Below, piece after piece: positions 1-9,089 of a stretch of DNA of 64,000 bases. The notes beneath the pieces were generated by a model. That model was not told the origin of the DNA, did no database searches, and saw nothing but the letters and a program-made list of their open reading frames with translations. This DNA is from Bacteroidaceae bacterium (GTDB lineage: Bacteria; Bacteroidota; Bacteroidia; Bacteroidales; Bacteroidaceae), in the NCBI GenBank assembly GCA_024401225.1, contig JAKSLM010000010.1, positions 22,028 to 86,027 of the forward strand, written 5' to 3'. Each line of letters opens with the position of its first letter. Positions within the stretch are counted from its first letter, which is position 1. A program made the translations under genes and the position numbers.

Positions 1-1
1 G

Positions 2-1684
2 GGCGAGATACGTTCGGACAACTTCGAGCGTTCCACCACTACCGGTTCCACAGGACAGGTGGCAAACATCATGAATGCCAACCTGCTCTCTACCTACAAC
101 GCATTCAACTGGACCTCTGCCTACAACTGCATCAACTACTGCAACAAGATTCTGGCTCACGGTCCTGAGATCCTTGCAAACGACGAGTCGTTCTCTGAAG
201 GCGACTGGACTCCAATCCGCGCAGAGATCATCGCGCTCCGTGCGTTCAATCACTTCTACCTCGTCCGCACATTCGGTGAGATACCTTACGTGACAAAGGA
301 CTACAACAACGACTCGGAGGAGCTGCGCCAGACACAGGAGACTCAGCTCACCGTGCTCAACAACATCATCGACGACCTCGAGAGCGTGAAGGATCAGGCT
401 ATGTCGGACTATGGTAAGACAGTCCTCAACAAGGGACGCCTCACCAAGAAGGCCATCTATACCCTCCTTGCCGACGTCTACCTGTGGAGAGCCAGCTACA
501 AGGCCGGCAACTGCCACCCATTCGTCAACCGCACCATCCCTTCGTACAACGACCTCTACGTGGACAAGGTTCCATACGTAGCCGAGACTTACAAGACTAC
601 TGCTGAGGCGGACTACAAGAAGTGTGTGGAATGCTGCGACAAGGTGATTGATATCGCAAAGGCTGAATACATCAAGAAGATGAAGGAGTCGGGCGAGGCT
701 ATCGGCGGCGTGGTTGAATTCGAGTTGGGCGACCTCCTCGCACAGAATGTCAACAAGACTGGTACACTCAATCAGACTAGCGCCTACACAAAGATATTCG
801 GTACCGGCAACTCGGACGAAAGCATCTTCGAGCTCCAGTTTGACGGAACAACCTACGGCAACGGTGTAGTCACAGGACTCTACTTCCAGGTTACAAACGC
901 CAAGCAGGGACAGTACCAGGCAGCAAGCGCACTCATCGAGGGCAACCTTACAAGTCCTAACACCATTTTGCCTAACCTGCTCTACACAAAGACTGACTAC
1001 CGTCTTTGGGACTATCTGCAGGTTCCTACTACAGGTAATGGAACTCCAGAGGGTACTATCATCAAGTTCGTTTCACGCGAGAACCATCAGTACAAGACAC
1101 GTTCCACAACCACAGTCATGGAGGACAACATGAGCACTACCAAGTGCTATGCCACACAGTTGCTGCGTTCATCTTCCAACATGGATGCCAACTGGATCTT
1201 CTACCGCATGTCGGAGGTATTCCTCATGAAGGCAGAAGCCATGTCACAGCTCTACACCGATCCTGAGGATCTCAAGGAAGGCTTCAAGTACGTGCGTGAG
1301 GTATTCAAGCGCAGCAACCCATTCGCCTACAGCCCATCCAACGCAGCAGCCAAGGACGACTCGCTCAAGTTCGATGGCAACTTCGACACCCAGAAGGGTC
1401 TCGAGATGCTCGTGATGGCAGAGCGCCAGCGTGAGCTCTATGGTGAAGGCAAGCGTTGGTTCGACCTCGTACGTCTTGCTCAGCGTCGTGGTAGCACTGA
1501 GGATATGCTCACATTGCTCACACGCAAATACGCTACCAACCGCAAGTCAATCCAGGCAAAGCTTGCTGACATGCAGTCGCTCTTCTCGCCTGTATATGAA
1601 AACGAGCTCAAGAGCAACACTTGGCTCTATCAGAACGGTGCATGGGAGAACAACTCTTCAAGCGGCCGAACAGACAACCTCTAA
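2..1684 (+). CDS. SusD/RagB family glycan-binding lipoprotein (5' end outside window)
   Basis: The frame is open from base 2, so the true start and signal peptide lie upstream; the GTG at 59 is only an internal codon. About 560 residues are visible. The C-terminal part carries the SusD/RagB hallmark ERQRELYGEGKRWFDLVRLA, and the N-terminal part has the TPR-like helices of the family. SusD proteins sit on the outer surface and cap a SusC porin to capture glycan. The partner SusC of this copy is probably just upstream of the window. The downstream FAS1 lipoprotein starts 12 bp after the stop, so they should be co-transcribed. Family assignment is secure; the substrate is not readable from the sequence, though a GH28 downstream hints at pectin. 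Confidence 0.93.
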   Translation, partial: GEIRSDNFERSTTTGSTGQVANIMNANLLSTYNAFNWTSAYNCINYCNKILAHGPEILANDESFSEGDWTPIRAEIIALRAFNHFYLVRTFGEIPYVTKDYNNDSEELRQTQETQLTVLNNIIDDLESVKDQAMSDYGKTVLNKGRLTKKAIYTLLADVYLWRASYKAGNCHPFVNRTIPSYNDLYVDKVPYVAETYKTTAEADYKKCVECCDKVIDIAKAEYIKKMKESGEAIGGVVEFELGDLLAQNVNKTGTLNQTSAYTKIFGTGNSDESIFELQFDGTTYGNGVVTGLYFQVTNAKQGQYQAASALIEGNLTSPNTILPNLLYTKTDYRLWDYLQVPTTGNGTPEGTIIKFVSRENHQYKTRSTTTVMEDNMSTTKCYATQLLRSSSNMDANWIFYRMSEVFLMKAEAMSQLYTDPEDLKEGFKYVREVFKRSNPFAYSPSNAAAKDDSLKFDGNFDTQKGLEMLVMAERQRELYGEGKRWFDLVRLAQRRGSTEDMLTLLTRKYATNRKSIQAKLADMQSLFSPVYENELKSNTWLYQNGAWENNSSSGRTDNL

Positions 1685-1696
1685 TCCATTAAAAAG

Positions 1697-3820
1697 ATGA
1701 AAATTCTAAGCAACATAAAGAACTATTGCAGCGCAGCACTCATTGTCGGTGCCTGTGCGGCAGTAACTCTGAACTCATGTACAGAGAATATCGACGAGAG
1801 TGACCTCTACACCTTCACCGGTGAGATGATGGTCGACCACTTCGAAAACAATCCTGACCAGTTCAGCAGTTACCTCACTATCCTGGGCAAGGTACACCCA
1901 AGCAAGCGTTCTTCATCTACAATGCGAGAACTGCTCGATGCACGCGGTCACTACACATGCTTTGCTCCTACCAACAAGGCTATAGCCCTGTACCTCGATT
2001 CGCTCCTTCACATGGAGGAGCCTCAGGTCAGCTCAACCAATGTCGATGAGATCCCTGACTCCATCGCACAAGCCATCGTGTTCAACTCCATCATTGAGAA
2101 CGGCGACCTGGAGGCATTCGCAACCACCGACTTCGAGGAGGGTGCGCTCGGCCTCACCAACATGAACGACCGCTACGTGAGCATCTCATACGGCACTCGC
2201 GTGGCTAACGTAAGCGAGCAAGGCGACACAGCACTCGCTACCGTAATCTACGTCAACACCAACTCAGCCATCGTAGAGGCTGACATCGAGGTGGAGAACG
2301 GTTATATCCATGCTGTCGACAAGGTGCTCTCACCATCCAACGCATCCATCAGCGACCTCATCATGACCACTCCTAACACTCAGTTCTTCGGCGAACTTCT
2401 CCACCTTACAGGATGGGACAAGAAGATGACCATGTACAAGGACCAGGCATGGGAGGACAAGTATGACGACATACGAGGCGAAGGCTGCGGCAAGGGTAGC
2501 TTCAGCGCCGTATATCCAAAGAACCGCTACGTAGGATTCACCATATTCGTTGAGACCGACTCCATCTATGAGTCAAAGGACCTCAAGGAGATCGAAAAGC
2601 TCAAGACTTGGGTTCGCGAAAACAACTACTACGATGACGACACCAGCGGTGGCCACCCTACCCTCTGGGACGATAATTACGAGAACGAAGACAACTGGCT
2701 CAACCAGTTCGTTGCATACCACTGTCTGCCTGAGCGCTTGACCTACAACACAATGGTCGTATTTGCCAACGAGTATGGCTGCGATGCATCGATGATGAAG
2801 TCGCGCACAGCAAGCCAGTTCTACGTAAACGTATGGGAATACTGGGAGACACTCGGCAAGCAGCGCCGCCTCATGAAGATCACAGGCTGCCGCGAGAAGG
2901 GTATCATCCAGCGCCGCATCAACCGTAAGTCGGTATACAACCAGTCTACCTACCGTGAGGCTGCATCGCTGATGTACGACCCAGGTATCTATGTCAACTC
3001 TACCAACAAGGAGTATGACAACCAGGCTCTCAACGGTTTCTACTTCACTATCGACGACATCCTCATCTGGAAGAAGGAAGTGCCAACCAACATCCTCAAC
3101 GAGCGTATGCGCTTCGACATCACTTCGCTCTTCCCTGAGTTCATGACCAACAACATCCGCCAGACACGTACTCAGAACTGGATCTGCAACCTCGACTATC
3201 TCGACAACCTCGTTTCGATGACCGACGAGACACTCTTCCAGTACCTCCCTAACCGCAACTACGAGTCAGGTATGGGTGCATGGATGGACTATCAGGCCGA
3301 TGAGTTCAACATCCAGGGCCAGTACGACTTCACCATGAAGCTCCCTCCAGTGCCTTACACAGGTACCTACGAGCTCCGTTACGGCGTATGGGCTAACAAC
3401 AACCGTGGTATGGCTCAGATCTACATGGGTAAGAACCCTGCCAACCTCCCTGCCATCGGTATTCCTATCGACCTCCGCTCTGCATCAGGTACCAACCCTG
3501 CATCTACAGGATGGGTAGCTGAGTCTACCATCGCTCCTGCAGGTAGCGACTCAACAGCTATCTACGAGAACATGAAGACCATGCGCAACCTCGGCTTCAT
3601 GAAGGGTGCCAAGTACATCCAGGTAGTAGGCGGTACAGGACGTGACTCACAGGACAACCTCCGTAAGATCATCTACACAGGTCAGTTCGAAGCAGGTCAG
3701 ACTTACTACATCCGCTTCAAGTCCGTACTTACCAGCAGCAGCACAGAGTTCTTCTACGACTACCTCGAGTTCGTACCTAAGTCAGTGTACGCAGGCGAGT
3801 TCAACGAAGACATCTGGTAA
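1697..3820 (+). CDS. Fasciclin (FAS1) domain lipoprotein of the PUL, 707 aa
   Basis: The N-terminus has a signal peptide ending in a lipobox (LNSCTEN, cysteine near residue 28), so the protein should be an outer-membrane lipoprotein. Residues about 40-220 resemble a FAS1 domain: a 'FENNPDQFSSYLTILGKV' start, then 'YTCFAPTNKAI' and a following 'VDKVLSPS' strand. The rest (about 230-707) is a long region I cannot assign, with a probable beta-sandwich near the C-terminus. FAS1 domains mediate adhesion or carbohydrate and protein contacts in other organisms. Its position between SusD and SusC suggests a surface glycan-binding accessory in the PUL; that role is inferred from context only. Confidence 0.85.
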   Translation: MKILSNIKNYCSAALIVGACAAVTLNSCTENIDESDLYTFTGEMMVDHFENNPDQFSSYLTILGKVHPSKRSSSTMRELLDARGHYTCFAPTNKAIALYLDSLLHMEEPQVSSTNVDEIPDSIAQAIVFNSIIENGDLEAFATTDFEEGALGLTNMNDRYVSISYGTRVANVSEQGDTALATVIYVNTNSAIVEADIEVENGYIHAVDKVLSPSNASISDLIMTTPNTQFFGELLHLTGWDKKMTMYKDQAWEDKYDDIRGEGCGKGSFSAVYPKNRYVGFTIFVETDSIYESKDLKEIEKLKTWVRENNYYDDDTSGGHPTLWDDNYENEDNWLNQFVAYHCLPERLTYNTMVVFANEYGCDASMMKSRTASQFYVNVWEYWETLGKQRRLMKITGCREKGIIQRRINRKSVYNQSTYREAASLMYDPGIYVNSTNKEYDNQALNGFYFTIDDILIWKKEVPTNILNERMRFDITSLFPEFMTNNIRQTRTQNWICNLDYLDNLVSMTDETLFQYLPNRNYESGMGAWMDYQADEFNIQGQYDFTMKLPPVPYTGTYELRYGVWANNNRGMAQIYMGKNPANLPAIGIPIDLRSASGTNPASTGWVAESTIAPAGSDSTAIYENMKTMRNLGFMKGAKYIQVVGGTGRDSQDNLRKIIYTGQFEAGQTYYIRFKSVLTSSSTEFFYDYLEFVPKSVYAGEFNEDIW

Positions 3821-3863
3821 TAGAAATCGTAAAGTCATAAATCACAAATCATACTGGTTTTTT

Positions 3864-5729
3864 ATGAAAGTAAACATCACAAAATGGTTAACAGGATCGC
3901 TGATGACAGTAGCCCTCGCTACCGCTGTCACATCGTGCCAGGACGACCATTTCAAAATAGACTCTGCCGTGATGGGCAATCAGACCATCTGGCAGAACAT
4001 CGTAAGCAATCCACAGCTTTCCGACTATGCTGAGATACTTCAGAATGTCTACTATTCGCAGACTGAGGAGAAGGCATCGACCGAGACATACGCAGCAATG
4101 CTCAACAGCGATCAGACATTCACCGTCTGGGCTCCTGTCAACGGATCGTTCGACAAGGCATACTACATGGGCCTTCTCAAGTCAGGCATACGCGACAGTA
4201 TCTTCAAGGTGGAAAAAGAACTGGTCCGCAACAACATGACGCGCTTCTCGCACATCATCAACGGCAAGGACTCAGTCAAGTTCGAGCTCTTCAACAGCAA
4301 GGTGGCTTCGCTCAACTTCAGCAACGGCACCTTCATGGGCAAGAAGATGGTAACATCCAACATTGGCGCTACCAACGGTGTGCTCCACATCACCGAGGCT
4401 CCAGCAACTTATCAGTATAATATGTACGAGTTCCTCTCGTCGCGCCAGGGTCAGCTCGACTCCATCAGCGCCTTCATCAAGAAGTTTGAGAAGAACGAGT
4501 TCAATGAGGAGCTCTCAACCCAGGGACCTACTGTCAACAGCCAGATCACATGGGTCGACTCCATCACCAACCTCACCAACGACTTCCTCTACTACGGACT
4601 CAATGCCTACCTCAACCGTGAGGACAGCAACTATGTCATGATCGTACCTACCAACAAGGCATGGGAGGAAAAGATTGAGGACACAAAGAAGTACTTCCAC
4701 TTCAAGTCGTCGTACAAGCAGAAGGTCAACACTACCAACGAGCGTGGCGATAAGGATCAGACCGATGGTCCTGAGACCGTATTCACCGACCTTGAGGTTG
4801 ACTCCCTCAACAACTACTACGCAAAGAAGGCTCTCTGCGAGAATCTCATCTTCAATGCCAACTGGCAGTATGAGCAGATTCCTATCTCAAGCATCGCCGA
4901 CATCCGTGCTGCCGATGCACGTGGCGACTCGCTCCAGCTCACAAACAGAATAAAGCTCAAGAAGACTGGTACGCTCAACGAGACCAACAAGCTGCTAACA
5001 AAGGAGATTGACAGCTTTGCTGACATGTTCGGCAACAACGATCCTGTCGAGACCAGCAACGGCCACGCCTACCTCATCGACAGTTACGCATTCCCAGTCA
5101 TCGATACCAAGAAGGACTATTCAGCCTTCAGCGTCTACGATGCCTGCGACCAGCACTGTACTGAGATCATGAGCCCTACTACCGTTGTCAACGAGAACCC
5201 AATCGTTATCATCGATGGCGACACCGTTCAGACCGACTCCATCTACAAGAACTCATACGTCATCATGGAGAACAAGAACTCATCTTCCAACCCTGGTGCC
5301 TACTTCATCTTGCCTGACGTACTCTCGTGCAAGTACGACATCTACGTAGTGCTCGGTTACTGTACAAAGTACGATCGTCCTAACAAGTTCCGTGCATACA
5401 TCGCTTACGATACAGAAGCAAAGCGCATCGACAACGAGACCCTCAAGAACCCTAACGAGGATGCTGTCGATCCTAATGGTGCAAGCCTCTACAACACCAA
5501 CTACTTCGTCAACCGTCCTCCTCACTACAACGAGAAGGGAGAGGTTACATTCAACGACACCATCTGTATCGCACGCGACTTCGAGTTCCCAGTCAGCTAC
5601 TATGGTCTGCCTAACAACTATCCTATGATTCAGATCAAGAGCAACTTCACATCGAAGGAAAGTGCAATCTATTGTCGCGAGATTTGGGTTAACGCCGTAA
5701 TTCTCAAGACAAAGGGCCACGATGATTAA
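3864..5729 (+). CDS. Fasciclin (FAS1) domain lipoprotein of the PUL, 621 aa
   Basis: I chose ATG 3864 because it opens a signal peptide with lipobox (VTSCQDD); the reading frame is open further upstream but that part overlaps the preceding gene and is not protein-like. Two FAS1-like segments are visible: residues about 35-195 ('TFTVWAPVNGSFDKA', then 'ATNGVLHITEAPATYQ') and about 225-430 ('YVMIVPTNKAWEE', then 'SNGHAYLIDSYAFPV'). The C-terminal third is unassigned. It resembles the preceding gene in layout and lies 43 bp after it, so the two may be ancient duplicates. It is probably a surface-exposed PUL accessory, by context. Confidence 0.85.
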   Translation: MKVNITKWLTGSLMTVALATAVTSCQDDHFKIDSAVMGNQTIWQNIVSNPQLSDYAEILQNVYYSQTEEKASTETYAAMLNSDQTFTVWAPVNGSFDKAYYMGLLKSGIRDSIFKVEKELVRNNMTRFSHIINGKDSVKFELFNSKVASLNFSNGTFMGKKMVTSNIGATNGVLHITEAPATYQYNMYEFLSSRQGQLDSISAFIKKFEKNEFNEELSTQGPTVNSQITWVDSITNLTNDFLYYGLNAYLNREDSNYVMIVPTNKAWEEKIEDTKKYFHFKSSYKQKVNTTNERGDKDQTDGPETVFTDLEVDSLNNYYAKKALCENLIFNANWQYEQIPISSIADIRAADARGDSLQLTNRIKLKKTGTLNETNKLLTKEIDSFADMFGNNDPVETSNGHAYLIDSYAFPVIDTKKDYSAFSVYDACDQHCTEIMSPTTVVNENPIVIIDGDTVQTDSIYKNSYVIMENKNSSSNPGAYFILPDVLSCKYDIYVVLGYCTKYDRPNKFRAYIAYDTEAKRIDNETLKNPNEDAVDPNGASLYNTNYFVNRPPHYNEKGEVTFNDTICIARDFEFPVSYYGLPNNYPMIQIKSNFTSKESAIYCREIWVNAVILKTKGHDD

Positions 5730-5752
5730 ACAACTCCTAATACAACAAGACA

Positions 5753-8700
5753 ATGAAGAATAACAATTCCATTCCTCAAGGCATACTCCGTGCCGGCATT
5801 GCACTCTTGATGGTATCAGGAGCAGCATACGCTTCGGCACAGGACGCAAGTGCAGAAGAAGCACAGCCTAAGAAGGCAAAGGTCGAACGCCCTGCGCCAA
5901 AATACGAGACAAAGGAAGTAAGCGGTTATGTCTACGATGCTGCAACCAAGAAGCCTCTTGATGCAGCCAGCATCCAGGCCTTTGGCAACAGTCGCTACAC
6001 CGTGATGACTGACGAGAACGGTAAGTTCTCCATCAAGGTGCCAGTGTTTGTCACATCGCTCTACATCAGCGTACCTGAGTACAACAGCGTACAGGTAGCC
6101 ATCGATGGCAACAAGACTCCCGATGTAGCCCTCTACCCTGCTGTCTTCACATCAGCATACCAGAAGCAGACCACCATCACATCGGCAGCCAAGACTGAGC
6201 TTCGCAACACCAGCGCAGTCACAGTCGACGATGAGATCGACAACTCGCTCTCGGGCGACATCCACACCATCAACCGCACAGGTATGCGCGGCCAGGGTGT
6301 AGCAATGTTCATCCGCGGTATCAATTCGCTCAACATCAATGCTCAGCCACTCATCATCCTCGATGGCATGATGATCGACACTCAGATTGATCGCAGCGCC
6401 ATCCACGACGGCTTCTTCAACAACATCCTCGCAGGCATCGATCCTGACGACATCCAGAGCGTGGAAGTGCTCAAGAACGCCACTTCGCTCTATGGAGCAC
6501 GCGGTGCCAACGGTGTCATCCTCATCAACACCAAGCGTGGCCACTCGCAGGCTACACGCATCGATGTGAGCCTTAACACAGGCTTCGAGCTCGCACCTTC
6601 CTATACATCCATGATGAACGGATCGCAGTATCGCAACTACGTGAGCGACATCATCGGTACTACCAAGTACGGTCAGGAGCACTCTACAGCAGCCAATGCT
6701 ATCCCATTCCTCAACTCCAACCCTGACTACTACTGGTACCCACTCTACCACAACGACAACGACTGGAGCGATGCACTCTATCGCACAGCAGTCACTCAGA
6801 ACTACAAGGTAGGTGTGCAGGGAGGTGACGACATCGCTATGTACAACCTCTCCCTCGGATATGCCAACTCACAGTCTACAGCATGCAACAATGCCTTCGA
6901 TCGTCTCAACATCCGATTCAACACCGACATCAAGCTCGCTAAGGGACTGGACACACAGCTCGACCTTTCATACTCAAAGTTCTCATACAACCTTCGCGAC
7001 AACGGATGGGCTGAGAGCTATGCATCGTCGACCGTTTCATCACCTAACGTCCTCGGACTCATCCAGGCTCCATTCCTCTCAAAGTATGGCTACTACACAG
7101 GTGAGGACGGACACCTCCACGAGTCGTCAGTATTCGCTGGTAAGTACCTTACCGATCCTAACAACCCATTCGGCTTTGCATCATCCTATGGTACCAACAC
7201 AGCGCTTGCCAACCCATACTGGATTCTCGAGAACGGTGAGGCAGCCAACAAGAACAGCCAGGAGGTGACACAGTTCAACCTCAACATCATGCCAAAGTGG
7301 GAGATCAACAGTCACTTGACACTCACCAACCGCTTTGCCTATCAGCTCAACCGCTCTAACGAGAAGTACTTCCTTCCTGAGGCTGGTACTCCAAAGTACA
7401 ACCTCGAGGGCTTCGGCGATGTGACATCAGTCATCAAGTCGCTCTTCTCGAAGGAGACATCCATCTACGAGGACTTCCGCATCGACTGGAAGAACATCTA
7501 CGGCGGCATTCACGACATCAACGTGTTCGGTGGCATGCGCTTCACCAGCAACAGCTTCTCCGACTCACGCATGAGCGGTTACAATGCCGGTAACGACAAG
7601 ATGCCTGACTTCCGCAACTCCAACGCCTTCCGTTCCGTACCGGGCATTCAGAACCAGTGGAAGAACCTCGCATACTATCTGCAGGCCGACTACAACTACA
7701 AGCACATCTACTACCTCCAGGCTACCGTATCGGCCGAGACCTCATCGCGCTTCGGTAAGGAGGCAGCAGGCGGACTTCGCATGTGCGGCGTGTCGTGGGG
7801 CATGTTCCCAAGCATCCAGGCAGGCTGGGTACTCACCAACGAGAAGTGGTTCCGCAAGTCGAACGCCATCAACTACCTCAAGCTCACAGCAGGCTACGAC
7901 ATCAGCGGTAACGACAACTTCGACTACGACCTCTCGCGTACATATTTCAAGTCGTTCACATACCTCAAGAATGCTACAGCCCTTCAGCTTGCCAACATTG
8001 AGAACCCTGCTATCCAGTGGGAGACTACACACAACTTCAACGTAGCCCTCAACGGATCGTTCCTCAACAACCGCTTGCAGGCAGGTGTAGACTTCTATGT
8101 CCGAAACACCAACAACCTCATCACCTACAAGACCATCAACTACATGTCGGGTCTCAAGGGCTACTACACCAACGACGGCTCGCTCCGCAACGTAGGTGTT
8201 GATGCCAAGGTTACAGCCATCATCGCCAACACTAAGGACTTCACCTTCCAGCTTGGCGCATCGCTCGGACACTACAAGAACGCCATCACAGCACTTCCTG
8301 AGGGCGACTACACCCAGAAGATCTATGGTGCCGAGGTCCTCACATCGCTCAACAACCCAGCAGGCGTGTTCTACGGCTTCAAGACAGCAGGCGTCTTCGC
8401 ATCCGATGCTGAGGCAAGCAAGGCTCACAAGGGCAGCGACTACCTCAAGTATCCTACAGGCATAGCTACTGCTCCTTACAAGAACTTCAATGCGGGCGAT
8501 GTACACTTCGTTGACAACAATGGCGACGGCGTTATCGACAATAGCGACAAGACCATCATCGGCGATCCTAACCCAGACATCTTCGGCAACATCTTTGCCA
8601 ACCTCACCTTCTGCAAGCACTGGAGCCTCGACATCAACTTCAAGTACTCACTTGGAGGCGACATCTACAACTACCAGCGCAGCCGTCTTGAGTCAGCCAA

Positions 8701-9073
8701 CGGCTTCATCAACCAGACCACAGCTGTAGTCAATCGCTGGCGCAACGAAGGTCAGGTTACCGACATGCCACGCGCTATGGCTGCCGACTCGGAGGACTGG
8801 GTCAACAACGAGCGCTTCTCTGACCGCTGGATCGAGGATGGTTCATTCCTCAAGCTCAAGAAGGTGCGCCTCTCTTACCAGCTCCCTCTTGCACTCTCAT
8901 GGATCCAGGGACTTACCATCTGGGCTGAAGGCAACAACCTCATCACCCTCTCACGCTACACAGGAGCCGATCCTGAATTCTCTTGTGGCAACGGCGTCAT
9001 GTACCAGGGCATCGATGCAGGTCTCCTTCCATCCAACCGCTCATTCAACATCGGTGTAAAGATCAACCTCTAA
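5753..9073 (+). CDS. SusC/RagA TonB-linked outer-membrane transporter, 1106 aa
   Basis: Signal peptide (cleavage near 'AYASAQ'), then a carboxypeptidase-regulatory-like domain at about 60-130 ('VSGYVYDAATKKPLDAASI'), a plug domain at about 155-265 with the SusC signature 'DIQSVEVLKNATSLYGARG', and a long beta-barrel to a terminal hydrophobic residue pair (NL). Length is in the usual SusC range. SusC imports oligosaccharides across the outer membrane with energy from TonB-ExbBD and pairs with the SusD that follows 16 bp later. No sigma or anti-sigma gene is visible beside it, so regulation is not readable here. Confidence 0.96.
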   Translation: MKNNNSIPQGILRAGIALLMVSGAAYASAQDASAEEAQPKKAKVERPAPKYETKEVSGYVYDAATKKPLDAASIQAFGNSRYTVMTDENGKFSIKVPVFVTSLYISVPEYNSVQVAIDGNKTPDVALYPAVFTSAYQKQTTITSAAKTELRNTSAVTVDDEIDNSLSGDIHTINRTGMRGQGVAMFIRGINSLNINAQPLIILDGMMIDTQIDRSAIHDGFFNNILAGIDPDDIQSVEVLKNATSLYGARGANGVILINTKRGHSQATRIDVSLNTGFELAPSYTSMMNGSQYRNYVSDIIGTTKYGQEHSTAANAIPFLNSNPDYYWYPLYHNDNDWSDALYRTAVTQNYKVGVQGGDDIAMYNLSLGYANSQSTACNNAFDRLNIRFNTDIKLAKGLDTQLDLSYSKFSYNLRDNGWAESYASSTVSSPNVLGLIQAPFLSKYGYYTGEDGHLHESSVFAGKYLTDPNNPFGFASSYGTNTALANPYWILENGEAANKNSQEVTQFNLNIMPKWEINSHLTLTNRFAYQLNRSNEKYFLPEAGTPKYNLEGFGDVTSVIKSLFSKETSIYEDFRIDWKNIYGGIHDINVFGGMRFTSNSFSDSRMSGYNAGNDKMPDFRNSNAFRSVPGIQNQWKNLAYYLQADYNYKHIYYLQATVSAETSSRFGKEAAGGLRMCGVSWGMFPSIQAGWVLTNEKWFRKSNAINYLKLTAGYDISGNDNFDYDLSRTYFKSFTYLKNATALQLANIENPAIQWETTHNFNVALNGSFLNNRLQAGVDFYVRNTNNLITYKTINYMSGLKGYYTNDGSLRNVGVDAKVTAIIANTKDFTFQLGASLGHYKNAITALPEGDYTQKIYGAEVLTSLNNPAGVFYGFKTAGVFASDAEASKAHKGSDYLKYPTGIATAPYKNFNAGDVHFVDNNGDGVIDNSDKTIIGDPNPDIFGNIFANLTFCKHWSLDINFKYSLGGDIYNYQRSRLESANGFINQTTAVVNRWRNEGQVTDMPRAMAADSEDWVNNERFSDRWIEDGSFLKLKKVRLSYQLPLALSWIQGLTIWAEGNNLITLSRYTGADPEFSCGNGVMYQGIDAGLLPSNRSFNIGVKINL

Positions 9074-9089
9074 ACAGCAGAAGAACAAC

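Noticed and set aside
59-1684. GTG at 59 as start of the first SusD
   Set aside because: The frame is open to the window edge and the SusD N-terminus and signal peptide are missing, so the start is upstream.
7742-8620. 292-codon minus-strand frame within susC
   Set aside because: Mirror of the codon bias in a secure SusC gene; no recognisable domain.
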